The notes under the pieces were generated by a model, which saw only the letters and a list, made by a program, of their open reading frames with translations, did not search any database and was not told the origin of the DNA. Shown piece by piece: positions 50,735 to 62,920 of a stretch of 64,000 nucleotides of DNA. Every line of letters begins with the position of its first letter. The stretch's first letter is position 1. The position numbers were made by a program, and so were the translations under genes. The stretch comes from Tetrahymena elliotti 4EA (Eukaryota; Ciliophora; Oligohymenophorea; Hymenostomatida; Tetrahymenidae). The stretch covers positions 2,480,001 to 2,544,000 of the forward strand of contig JH720293.1 in the NCBI GenBank assembly GCA_000231825.2, read 5' to 3'.

Positions 50735-53700
50735 AATATTGAAAATTTTTTTTTGGATTTGAGTATTTTTAATTTTTATTCTTTTTATCATTTTAACTAT
50801 CAATAAATTCTTACTTGTTGGCAAGCAATCTTTAAAAATCATATTTTTTTTTTAACAAAGGTATTGTTTTGTAAAAAAAGTAGACAAATTTTTGAATTGA
50901 TTGATTTACAGGACTTAATTCGAACTAATTAGATCAATAATTTTTACTCAATCAATCAAAAAAGTAAGAAAGTGTGAATTTTCAAATAAGATTTATCATT
51001 TCATAATTATTTAGAGGAGTAACACATAAAAAAAGAATAGCTTTGTACTTGAAAGTGAAAATTTACAATAGAGAAATTAGGAAATAAATAGCATCAAAAG
51101 TGAAAAATAAATATAATACTTCTGATTGATTAAAAAAGAAAAACCTTTAAAATTTAGAGAATGAGTAGCCAAAAATTAATAATTGAGAATGTTTTTACAA
51201 GTATTATGTTACATAAATTTATTGCCACTTTTTGTCAATCTGAAAGAGTTTTTGATTCTAAAATGAAAGATTCTAAATTCAACTAAACTTTTTCAAAGTC
51301 ACCTAGACTAATTTTATTGTTTAAACTTTCATTTATCAACCCTAAGGATATTTTAATAAAATTTTGAGATTTGTTGTTTTACAGAATTATGTTTGAGAAT
51401 TAGAAAAATAATGAGCTATCACATTAGATTATATTCAAAGCCATTAAGAATATTATTTATTCTTTAATATATATTTAGAAAATTAAATTTTTTATTAATG
51501 GTAATAAAGAACAGAAATTAGTCTAAAAGAAAAATTTATTCAAATCTAATATTCACACTTTAACTTTATTTTGCACTGATTTAGATTTCTAAAAGCAAAG
51601 AATTTTTAATGGTTTTGAAGAGCATGAAACTATTTTGAGAATGATAATTTACTCAATTTGATTTAGAACATAATGTATTTTTGAAATCAATATTTATCTT
51701 TTAAATTCTTACAACAATGAGTAATATGAACTTACTTACAGAATATAAATTTCAATTTTTCTTATATAAGACTGTAAATCCTAATAATAAAAACTAGGTT
51801 ATCAAAAATAATCTAATTAAAATGAAATATAAATAATGTTATAAAGTAATTTAAAATACATCTTAGTTAAAAATGTTTTATTTTCAAGAAAAACTAATAA
51901 AAATAACATTCAATAATTTAATAAAAAAGTAGAGTGATGATGTAAGTAATTCTAAAAAAATTACAGATTTTTAAATCTACAAATTTAGGTTAGATAAATG
52001 TAAATTAAATTAATTAATTAGTTTTATATTTTTGGAAAAAGTAAGAGCTCAACCTAAATTTAAGTTTTTACAATTTTTAACATTTTATCCATCTAGAAAA
52101 AAGTTTGTTTTATTTTACAAAAAGTAAAATAGCATAAATTAGTCAATTTTTATTTCTTAATTTAACAAGAGTCCAATAAATATTTTAATTATTCATTTCC
52201 TTGAAATATCTTAAAATTAAATTACTTAAGAAAATAAAGATTAGGTCCATTTCTAATTTTTTTCCACAAAGAAAATCATGATATTCAATATATAGTAAAA
52301 GAAGGCAAAAAGCGCAATTTTACATAGAAGTATAAAACACAAGAATACCAATATTATTCTTTATTACTAAATTTATTTATTCAATCTAGCATCTGTAACA
52401 TGATATAAAATAGATCAAATAACTAACTTTATTCTAAAAATTTTATCCAAAGATTTAAAAATGCTAAATATTAATCTCATGTCAGTTTTTCTAAGAGTTT
52501 TTGAAGATATTTAAAATAAAAATTTTTAAATACTTCCTTCCATTCTTTAAAAAATTTTTAGAGTATTAAAAATTTAAATGTTAGTATACAAACTATCAAA
52601 CTATCTTTATTGATATTTCTATCATTTATTAATATTTTTTTACCTCTAAAAATATAAATAAAAAAGTTTACTCGACTACCCTTATTTTCTGAAATTGATT
52701 AAAAACCAAATAGTATGTAACCCTTAATTATCTTTATTTTTGAAATTAATTAATTTTTTGGAAGTAATTGCTATTAAATCTAAATCAATTTCTGAAATTT
52801 AAAAGACAATAACTAATAATGAAAGAAGAAAGCTAAATGCTCTGTTTTTAATATGTAAATGAAAAAAGTACAAACAGAGGGTCAGACGGTCATTTAAACA
52901 TTAATCCATTTTATGATAAAATGTATTTTTAAGAAAAATGTGACAATATAGTGTTCTTTTCACTTTAGTTAGATATTAAAATTATGCTCTAGTTATAGAG
53001 GCAAATTAATTTTATATAATAAAACTCAATATACATTTTTTATTCTATTTTTGATAAATTATCACAATTTAAAGAGTTTTTGTTAACAGTTTACAGTTCA
53101 TTTAATTTGTAAAATATTAAATAATCATTTTTTATATGACCTGAGTATTTGTTTTGAGATAATTTATTGTAAAAATCTAATTTATTTCATATTAGTATAA
53201 AAAGCCTAAAAAATGAAAAAGTTTCTAATTTTTAAATAAATTTTAAATCACCTTTATCAGTCATTCTTAATTTATTATAATAAAAATCCTATCATTATTT
53301 TTTCTTATTTTTTATTATTTCCGCTATCAAGTGATAGAAAAATAGAGCAAATAATTCAGGAACTCTAAAAAATAGGACAATCGATTTTAAACTTTCAGTA
53401 GAATAGCTTTTGAAAAAAAACAGCAAATATTTCAGGAATTTTCAAAAACAGTATCATCTTTATAATTTTTTAAATAATGTAAATTAAAATAACTTTACAA
53501 ATTTTATTACAAAACATGAAATGATTCTTAAAAAATACATAAAAATTTAACAATGCACTTCTTCTTACAAAACAACCAACAAGAAATATTTTAAAAGTAA
53601 ATAGAAGTAATGATATTTGTTAATGTATAAAAAATATATTTCGATAAGTTATGAATTGTATTCATTTTAATTTTTTAAGGAAAATTTTTTGATTTTTGAA
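50735..53700. other. 5' flank of member C, no gene seen
   Basis: About 3 kb, non-coding as far as can be seen, but conserved in blocks in the flanks of D and E, for example tttctaaaagcaa near 51590, 56030 and 63630. Its 3' end overlaps the region just after the stop of D. Confidence 0.55.
51573..51635. repeat. conserved non-coding block, copy 1 of 3
   Basis: Block with core agatttctaaaagcaa and tttttaatgg, also at 56013-56075 and 63613-63675, each about 0.7-0.9 kb upstream of the start of C, D and E. More strongly conserved than the DNA next to it; no open frame shared by the three copies. Confidence 0.55.
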
Positions 53701-56700
53701 TCATTTTAAAAAAGGCAGGTTTTATGATTATTAAGAGTTAATGTCTTTTTAAACATCTTCTTTATTTTTATTAAAAATTACTTTTTTAAGGTAGGAAAGT
53801 ATAGTTTAAGTAGTTTGTTAGAGACTTAATTATTTTGGTTATTGTTATTACTATGATACTTTTTGATTGTTAACTAAGTTCTAGCATGAGATTGACGTCT
53901 ACTTTTCAGAAGAATTATTTTGGCTCTTTGGAGTGGCTTATTGGTCTATTTTTATTTTGAGTTAAAGCTTTTATTCATCTTAATACTAACTTCTCTCAGT
54001 AAATGAAATTAATTTATCTGGAATTGTTGTATCAGATATTAACTTTTAAGCTAATTTTTAGTCTATGCTCACTTTCTATCTTCTTTAATATCTATTATTT
54101 TTATTCATATTTTAAGATGAGGAAAAATCACTTTATAGTTTTTTAGGGTTTTAATTATCAATTAAGAAGAATTCTAGATTTTTTTAGAATTATTGCTTTT
54201 GCTACCACACTTTTGGTAAATTCTATGACTAATCTTTAAAAGAGTTTTATTTGATATTCTTTTAAAAATTATTTTTTGTTTAATAGATTGATTAACTTTA
54301 AATTTTTAAGTTGTTTGTTAATTAGCCGCTTTAAGTACATTTAAATTTTTAATTATTCTCTGTTTAACATATTTTTTACTATTTTAATGGTGATTTAGAA
54401 GTATCTAAATCTTTCATTTATTGAATTATTGGGAATTATTTAGCTTAAACCAAATAGAACTCATCAAGATACATTTATTAGTTTTTTAAATCATTTAATT
54501 TAACTTCTTTATTATAATTAGAAAAAATAGTGTATACCTCTTTTATTGTATCTAAGCGTGATGTGTATTAAATTTAAAACAAGCTAGAGCGCAATCTGTA
54601 TAATTAATAGAATGATAATTAATGTCCTCTTATATCAACAAATGAATTATTGTCAACCCCACTATTTTTTAGTTGACTATCATCCCATATAGAATATTCT
54701 TCTTCGTCTTCATTATCATTATTAACTTCATAAGATTCACTGTTATTTTCTTTGCAATAATCCACATCTTGAAAACTAATTAATTGAAGATATTTTTTGT
54801 TAATCTGTTTTAATTTAATAAAAAAATTATTTTTACTCAATAGAGCTTAAAGTATCTTAAAAAATGTTTTCATGGTCATTTTTCGTTTGAATCTTTGTTT
54901 TATTTGGACTTTCAAAAGTTCTTTATTAGTTTAGACCTTTCTTATTAATATCTACAAGAGATTAGCAAAAATTTTAATTATTGCTTGTTTCCTCAAATTT
55001 AGAAGAGCTGCAGAGCATTTTTTCAAAGATATTAGATTCAAAATTAGAACTTAACTAATCTTTATGAGAAAAATCATCTTATGAATCAATAGTATCTTTA
55101 GTGTTTGAGCTGAGATTCTAAGTTACTTTCTTAGTATTAATGTTTTTTACAGGACTTTAGAACCTTTAATTTTTCAAGTTATTTATCATAAATAAGAATT
55201 TTTTGAAGATTTGATTACTTATTAATTTTTTATTATTTTTAACATTTTAAATATTCATCAATTATAAAATGCTAGCAAGTAATCTTTTGAATCATATTAT
55301 TTTTATTATTAAAAAGGTATTGTTTTGTAAAAGTAAACAAATTTTTGAATTGAAAAAAAAAGCCTTGATTAGAACTAATAAGATATTATTTTTACTAACA
55401 ATTAAACAAGTAATTAGTAATTTTGAATTAAGATTTATCATTTTATACTTATTGAGATTATTGAGAGGAGTAACACATAAAAAAAGAATAGTTTTGTTTT
55501 AGAATAGAGAAAAATTAGGAAACAGGCAGTATCAAATGTGATTAATAAATATAAAACTAGTGATGGATTAAAAATAAAATTTTTTTTAAAGCTTAAAGTA
55601 TGAACAGTAAATAAATAAATTATTAATTACCGAGGATTTTTTTAAAAGTAAAGTGTTCCATAAATTTATTATTACTCTTTTTTCAATCTGAATGGTTTTT
55701 TGATTTATAATAAATTTTAAAAGAAAGGTATTAAATTAAAATGAACTTTTTCATAATCACCAAAGCTATATACTATATTTTGTTTTTTAGACTTTCATTT
55801 ATCAACCCTAAGGATATTCTAATAAAACTTGAGATTTATTGGATTACAAAATTATGTTTGAAAATTAGAAAAATAATTAACTATCGCATAAGATCTTTTT
55901 CAAAGCCTTTAAGAATATCATTTATTCTTCTATACTTAAAGAGATAATTCAATTTTTTTTTAATGATAAAAAGAGCAGAAATTAATCAATTCAAAAATTC
56001 ATTTTTCATTTTTCACTGATTTAGATTTCTAAAAGCAAGGAGTTTTTAATGGGTTTAAGGAGCTTGAAACTATTTCCATAATTATAATTTACTCGATTTG
56101 ATTATCTTTAGATAAAGTAAGCATAGTGTATATTTGAAATCAATATTTATCTTTTAGATTCTTACAAAATACGAACTCACTTACAGAATATAAATTTTAA
56201 TTTTTTTTTTATTTTACTGTAAATCCTAACAATTAAGACTAATAAAATTTTCTCTGAATTAATATTAATTTAACATTTTTTTTAAATTTATCTCAAACTA
56301 CTATACCCTCTCTGTTTAGGTTTCAAAAAATAAAGACTAAAATCAAATATGAATAATTTCAAAGTAATTTAAAATAAATACATCAGAGTTAAAAATGTTT
56401 TATTTTCAAGAAAAACTAATAAAAATTAGATTCAATAATTTAATAAAAGATAAGTGGAGATGTAAGTAATTCTAAAAAATTAGAGATTTTTAAATCTAAA
56501 AAATTTAGGTGAGATAAGCATAAATTAATTTTTTTTACATTTTTTGTAGCATTAATTTAAGTTTTTGCATTTTTTAACATTTTGCCATTCTAGAAAAAAT
56601 TGATTTATCTTGCAAAAGATAAAAATTGATATTTTAATGTTCATTTTAGTTTTTCCATGAATTCATGAATTATTATTATTATTTGATTTATTTATTTAAT

Positions 56701-57960
56701 TTAGCATCTGTAACATAATCTAAAAAAGATCAAATAACCGACTTTGGACTAAAAATTTTATTTCTACCTTGTTTAATAGCAAATATGTCTTCTACTTTTT
56801 TGAATTCTTTTGGTCTAACCACATAAAGATTTTAACATACTGTATATGAAACTCATACCAATATTTCCTAATATTTTTGAAGATATTTAACTTTATTAAT
56901 TATTTTCTACTAATTCACTCTTTTTTATTATTTGGATTTTTACTCAATCTGTAACATGATGTAAAACAGATCAAATAGCCTAACTTTATTCTAAAAATTT
57001 TATTGAAAGATTTAATCATGCTATAAATATGAATCTCATGTTAGTTTTTTCAGTATTTTTGAGAATATTTAAAAGAAATTTAAAATACTTTCATCTATAT
57101 TTTCTTTCTGTAAAATGAGACTTATTTTTTATCTAAATTCTTGAATGATTAAAAAAACATAAATTATTGTTAGAATGTAATAAGTATCAATAATTCAAGC
57201 TATTTCTATATCTATTACTCTTTTGACTTATATAGGTTCAAAAATATAAATAAAAAATTTTATGATCAAGATCATCGTCTTCGCGTAAAAGCATAAAAGC
57301 AAGCCGTTCGTCTTTTAGAAATTAATTACCATGTAATCCTTAATTTATCAAATTAATTAATTTTTTGTAAGAAATTATTACTCAATCTAAATATACTTCT
57401 AAAATATTAAAGATATTAGTGAATGATAAAAGCAGAAAATTAGATTCTGTTTTTTAAAAAGTAAATTAAAAAAGTATAAACAAATATTTATTTAAATACT
57501 GATCTATTTAATAGCATGATGTATTTTTTTAAGGAAAATATGCCAGTCTAGTTTCTTGTTCAAATTAGTTAGACATTAGAAGCAAATTAATTTTAATTAA
57601 TAAACTTCAATGTACATTTTTTATTCTATTTTTGATAAATTATCACAATTTAAAGAGTTTTTGTTAGCAGTTTATAGTTGATTTAATTCGTAAAATATTA
57701 AATAATCATTTTTTATATGACCCAAATATTTATTTTAAGATAAATTATTGTAAATTAGAATTTGTCTCTTATTTGCATAAAAAGCTTGAAAAATAAAAAA
57801 ATTTCTAATTTTACTATAAATTTTCACCTGTTTATCTAATCTACACAAATAATTATAAAAATTCAATTTAAATCATCCTTATCAATCCTTCTTAATTGAT
57901 TGGAATAAAATTTCTATCGCTATTTTTTAATTTATGAAATCAAATTATCTTTTTTGATAA
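53480..57960. repeat. tandem duplicated unit 2 (contains member D)
   Basis: Second copy of the unit at 48880-53460. It also has an internal duplication: the block around tagcatctgtaacata at ~56700 is partly repeated at ~56946 (ctgtaacatgatgtaaaa), while the first unit has it once (~52386). Confidence 0.75.
53701..55189 (-). CDS. FYQLYRLR-family protein D (subfamily 2), unrecognised
   Basis: 475 residues, exons 55189-54837 and 54775-53701 around a 61-nt intron (54776-54836) nearly identical to that of C. Start MINNLKNQRFQSPVKNINTK. Core: NNDNEDEEEYSIWDDSQLKN, GVDNNSFVDIRGHQLSFYQL, YRLRSSLFQIQYTSRLDTIK, EVYTIFSNYNKEVKLNDLKN. Later QRRQKVSIDQKLAQKLISDT and TILSYLKKVIFNKNKED; ends NLPFLK. Fully open with no in-frame TGA. 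Closest relative is C: exons, intron and several kilobases of flank all match, so it is the younger duplicate. The ORF stays intact despite the duplication, which suggests it is still expressed. Function unknown; no motif of known chemistry. Confidence 0.82.
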
Positions 57961-58354
57961 ATTAATTGATTTTCAAGTACCTAATGATAGCTGTGTTTAT
58001 TTATATATAGTTTAAAATATATTTCAAATCAATTTTTTAATTATTTTTTAATTATTTTTTTAAACTTAAATATCCAAAATAGGTCTAATATGTTTTCTCA
58101 AAGTGGGCAGCCGTGCCAGAGTTCACATTTCCCCATATATAGCAGACTGCAAAAATCAAACAATTTTGAATAATTTAATAAATTAAAGAAAATTTGATGA
58201 ATATATGTGGTTTTTAATAAGTAAAGCTATAATACTAGTACAAAGAAAAATGAACAAATAATTATTGCAATTAATAAATAAGTAAGGGTAATAGGGAAAA
58301 TTTTTAAGGTAAGTATTAACTTACTTTACAATTGATTTAATTTTTTAAGAGAGT
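55190..58354. other. 5' flank of member D and spacer to B, no gene seen
   Basis: About 3.2 kb, AT-rich. Open frames on the plus strand at 55269-55502 and 55741-55947 lack conservation as ORFs in the sister copies and are judged chance. Two less AT-rich patches, about 57264-57318 and 58101-58150, stand out. Confidence 0.5.
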
Positions 58355-59915
58355 TCATTTAAAAGCTGGTTATAAATGTATTTTATTTGATAAGAAACCT
58401 ATTTTAGATTCTAAATTTTTGTTTTATTTTAAGTTCATAAAGTCATTTTTATTTTGTGCTTATTCTAAATTTAATCTTGGGCTGTGGCTCTGATCAGCCA
58501 AATTTTACTTTGAGTTAGGGAGATTACCTTTAGAAATTTATTTTTCATCTTGATTTTTTTTACTCTCAATAACTCCTTTAAGATAGGATAGTACAGGTTT
58601 AGTAGTTTATGTAATAGTTAGCTAATTGTTAGGTTTTTAGTTTGATTTTATAATAGAAGCCTATTGAATTTTAAGTGAATTAGAATTTTAGGCTTCATAA
58701 TGAGTTTCAGATAAATTAATATGAGCTTGAGTTTGTAGTGTATTAAGAGAGGGATTTTAATCATTTTAACATTTATTTTTTTCAAAAAGCCTAATTTATT
58801 TAATAGGGATTAATTTTCCTTAAATTAACTTTTTTAGCAGTCTCTTAATCTATGCTTATTTTTTATCTTCTTTAAGATTTATATTATTGATTAAGAATTT
58901 GAGGTTAGGATTAGCCAATATTAACTTCAGATGACTTTAAGCTATTAATTGGTAAAATTTCTTAATTTTTTTAGTTTTATTTTTTCTTTAAATCTGAATT
59001 ATTTAAATTTTTGAGATGTGTTAAACTATCATTCATTTTTGCTTAATTTTGAAAAAAAGAAGTTTCTTTTTATTCATAGTTGGATACAACTCTTTGAGTT
59101 CTCTCAGTTAAGCATTTCTACTTTGGTGTAAGTGGGTTTGAGTAATTTTCAATCTTTTTCATTTATTTTATTCTAGGGAAATCCCTTGTTTAAATCTAGA
59201 AGAAATTATCTAAATAAACTTATTATTTTTTTAAGTCTTTAATGGGGATTTCTTGGTTAAAATGAGAAGAAATAATTTAAACTTCTTTTATGGTATCTAA
59301 ACGAGAAATATATGTTGATTAATATAAAGCAGAACGTAATCTATAAAGTTAGTAGAATGTCAATTCTTCTTCTCCTCTGCTATCTATGAATGAATTGGTA
59401 TTAACTCCAAAACTTCTGAGATCTTTATCTCCCCAAATAGAAAATTCTTCTTCATCATTTTCTTAGTCATCATTCTTATCTTGAATAGCCATTAATTAAA
59501 AGTTTTTTTACTGTTAAATTAATTTGCTTGCATTCTGTTCATTCAATTAGTTTGTAGCCTTATGAAATGAAGTTGAAATATTCTTTTTAATGGGTTATCT
59601 ATTATTAGAGTGACTAAGTACTTGCTAGCTGATTAAATCTTAAAGAGAGCTGTCTTAAAGCGATTAGTAAGTTTTTGAAAAATGATAGGATGCAACATTT
59701 TTTAAAGAGCTGATTTACATACTTTCGATGCTATTAGAATTGAGTGAAAATATTGATGTTTATTAATATACTGGTGAAGAATCTTTAGGTAGACTATCTT
59801 CAGAATCCATAGTGGTTAGGCTTGTTTCTAAGTATTCATTTTTTAACTTGCCAGATTCCCTTAAAGTAGGAAATTTTGATGATTTAGTACTTGAATTCAT
59901 GAAAATTTTATTCAT
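58355..59915 (-). pseudogene. FYQLYRLR-family protein B (subfamily 1), single frameshift
   Basis: Sister of A with start MNKIFMNSSTKSSKFPTLRE and core NDEEEEFSIWGDKDLRSFG, VNTNSFIDSRGEEELTFYQL, YRLRSALYQSTYISRLDTIK. Aligned to A, the T-run at 58830-58835 (plus strand) is one base longer. The reading frame from the start therefore ends at TGA 58782-58784, after about 378 residues. Past the run, the frame matching A stays free of TGA to the equivalent stop at 58355-58357 (end IHLQPAFK). A single homopolymer indel with an otherwise clean frame points to a sequencing or assembly error, or a very recent mutation. If real, the C-terminal LSYLKGVIESKK block is lost. Intronless like A. Confidence 0.75.
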
Positions 59916-61584
59916 TCTTTTATTTTTCGGTTGTTTGTTTATTTATTTGTTTTTTAATTTAAAAATTAATTACTTTTTAATTATTTATGTATCTTTTTTA
60001 ATATCATATCATTCTATTTCCCTTTTAGTTAAATTGTTTACTTATTCTATAAATAGTTAAGATCTGTCTTCTACCAGAATTTATTTCTTTTAGATTCTTA
60101 AAAATTATATGTTCATTATTTAAAGGACTATTATTAGTAATGTAATCTAAAAATATTAAGAGAGTTGTGTTATAAGATAATATGTATTTCTACGTCAAAA
60201 AAATACAAAAAACAATAAAGGTACTTTAAAATTTAAAACATGAAATGAATTATGAAAAAATATTTGAATCTTTAAGATTTTAATTTTGAACATTTCTTAC
60301 TTATAAAAAATTAAAAAATCATTTTGGATTGACTGTAAATTATTAAAAAGACAGTGAGTTGTGAGAAACAAATAAAAACCAGTGGTGATAAAGAAAATAA
60401 ATCTGTAATTAAAACTTGAAGAGTTATGTAGAGATCAAATTGAAGTAATTAAAAAAGTAAATTAAAAATAGGACATATTTTGTTATTTAAAATAAATAAA
60501 ATATGTATTTTATTTTTTTACTGACTTAAAAGATTAAATAATAATTTACAAAAATTAGACTTTGACTGTAATTACATCACCTTTAATTTTTTTTTTTCTG
60601 TCTGTAATCAAATAAGTATCCTATTCAGGTAATTAATAAGTAATACCAGGTATTTCTAAGTTAAATAACCAACATAGATAATATTATTATAAAAGTATTA
60701 TTTTAGTTAAAAATAAGTGATTTCAGTTTTTTTTTTGTTTTTAAAGATAAAAAACAGTAGGTAAATTAAAGAAATTATATCAGTCAAAAAAATTCGAATT
60801 AAAATTATCTCAACCTTAAATAGAATTTCCTTACTATGAAAAAATTTTAAATTAGTTATTTTCATCCTAATTATTATTCATAAAGTAAATTACTCTATTC
60901 TTAAATCTATTTTTTATTCAAATTAAGACATTAAGCTTTTTAGTCAAAAAAATAATTACCTTCATTTTACTTTTGATTAATATCAAATTTGTTTAATCTT
61001 GAATCCTTCAGCCCTGTTTTGTAGATAATTTCATTCAGTAAAGAAATTGTTTTCTATTCTGAATAAAATTAGTCTTTTAAATAATTTAAGAGATTTTGTA
61101 AAAATAAATAATAATTGAACTAATCTAAGTGTGTAATTATGCATAGCTATACTAAATTAATCAGGAGATTAAATAACATAATTTTTTTATTTTTACGAAT
61201 TTTTTAGTAACTAATTTATCCAAAAGAAAATTAATTATTCTCTCTCTTTAAATTTATTCAAATAATGATCAAATTTAAAAGCTTAGAACTCTTTTGATTA
61301 TTTTGTATTTTTGTTAAAAATAACAACCATAAACTTAAAATTAATTTTAAGAAAAATTATTTAAAATTTGGTAAAAAAATCACTATGTTTTTATTTCTTT
61401 ACAAATTTTACAAAAACATGAAACAATTCTTAAAAAATACAAAATAATTTACAAGAACTAGAAATTAAAGAGAAGCAATTATATTTGTTAATATATTGAA
61501 AATATATTTATTTAAGTCATGAGTCAGATATCATTTATTCATTTTTTTTGAAGATAATTTTCGATTTTCTAAATTGAATTTTAT
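59916..61584. other. spacer between members B and E, no gene seen
   Basis: 1.7 kb, AT-rich. Left part resembles the DNA upstream of A (46124-46810), right part the DNA downstream of C (48470-49260). No gene. Confidence 0.55.
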
Positions 61585-62920
61585 TCATTTTGCAAAGGTT
61601 AAGTTTTCCAATTATTGAGAGTTAATATCTTTTGAAACATCTTCATTTTTTTTTTTGAAAAATACTTTTTTGAGGTAGGAAAGTATAGTTGAAGTAGTTT
61701 TTTGGAGACTTAATTATTTTTATGATTATTATGGCACTTTTTGATTTTCAACTAAGTTCTAACTTGAGATTGAAGTCTAATTTTCTAATATGGTTTATTG
61801 GTCTAGTTTTATTTTGGGTTAAAGCTATTCTTCACCTTAATACTAGCTTCTCTCTATAAATTTATTTAATTTATCTGGAATTATTGTAAGAGATTTTAAC
61901 TTTTAAACTAATTTTTAGTCTATACTCACTTTCTATCTTCTTTAGTTTTTATTCTTTTTATTAATACTTTAAGTTTGGGAAAAATCACTTTAAAATTTAT
62001 AGGGATTTTAATTTTCAACAAAGAAAAATTCAGAATTGTTAGTTAAATAGCTGCTCGAAGCAAATTTAAGTTATTAGTTATTATTTGTTTGACATATTTT
62101 TTACTATTTTACTGGTGATTTAGAAGTTTCGTGTAATTCTTTCATTTATTTAACTATTGGCTATTATTAAGATTAAACCAAATAGAACTAATCAAGATAT
62201 ATTTATTAGTTTTTTAAATCATTTAGTTTGGCTTCTTTTTTTAAATGAGAAAAAATAGTTTAGACCTCTTGTATAGTATCTAAGCGTGATTGGTATTTAG
62301 TTTAAAACAAGCTAGAGCGTAGCCTGTATAATTGGTAGAATGTTAATTCATGTCCTCTTAAGTCAACAAAGGAATTAATGTCAACCCCACAATTTTTTAG
62401 CTGACTATCATCCCAAATCGAATATTCTTCTTCATCATCGTCATTATCAGCATCAAAAATTACACTATTCTTTTCTATGTTTTAATTTACATCTGGAAAA
62501 CTAATTAAGTTAAGATATTTTTTGTTAATGTGCTTTAATTTAATAAAAAAATCATTTTTACTCTATATATCTTAAAGTATCTTAAAATTTTTATTGGCCA
62601 TTTTTAGTTTATCTCTTATTACTACTATTTAGACTTTTTAAAGTTCTTTATTAGCTCCTACCTTTCTTGTTAATTTCTAAAAGAGATTAACAAAAATTAT
62701 AGTTATCATTTGTTTCCTCCAATTTAGAAGAGCTACACAACATTTTTTCAAAGATATTAGATTCAAACTAAGAACTTAATTAATCCTAATGAGAAAAACC
62801 ATTTTGTGAACCAATAGTATTTTTAGTGCTTGTGAAATTCTATTACTCAAATACTTGTTTGGTACTGATGTTTTTATCAGAACTTAAGGAGGAACTTTAA
62901 GTTTTCAAATTTTTTATCAT
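61585..62920 (-). CDS. FYQLYRLR-family protein E (subfamily 2), unrecognised
   Basis: 424 residues, exons 62920-62562 and 62500-61585, intron 62501-62561 (61 nt). Start MIKNLKTQSSSLSSDKNIST. Core: DNDDDEEEYSIWDDSQLKN, GVDINSFVDLRGHELTFYQL, YRLRSSLFQTKYQSRLDTIQ, EVQTIFSHLKKEAKLNDLKN. Later QRRQKVSIDQKLVQKLKSLT and TILSYLKKVFFKKKNED; ends NLTFAK. About 50 residues shorter than C and D through loss of a low-complexity stretch in the middle. Inside the intron, reading on from exon 1 meets TGA (gtaaaaatgatt), which is absent from C and D, so here splicing is required for a full protein. No known domain; function unknown. Confidence 0.82.

Larger units (their letters stand above)
48880..53460. repeat. 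tandem duplicated unit 1 (contains member C)
   Basis: About 4.5 kb unit matching 53480-57960. Anchors: gene C at 49261 against D at 53701, and the string gataaattatcacaattt at about 53050 against about 57631. Both coding and non-coding parts are similar; offset is 4.44-4.58 kb, the difference reflecting indels. Confidence 0.75.

Noticed and set aside
55269..55947. Plus-strand open frames upstream of D
   Set aside because: The matching DNA next to C and E contains TGA in these frames, so the ORFs are not conserved.
59812..60060. Plus-strand frame beside member B
   Set aside because: It overlaps the N-terminal coding of B on the other strand and runs into AT-rich spacer; a shadow.
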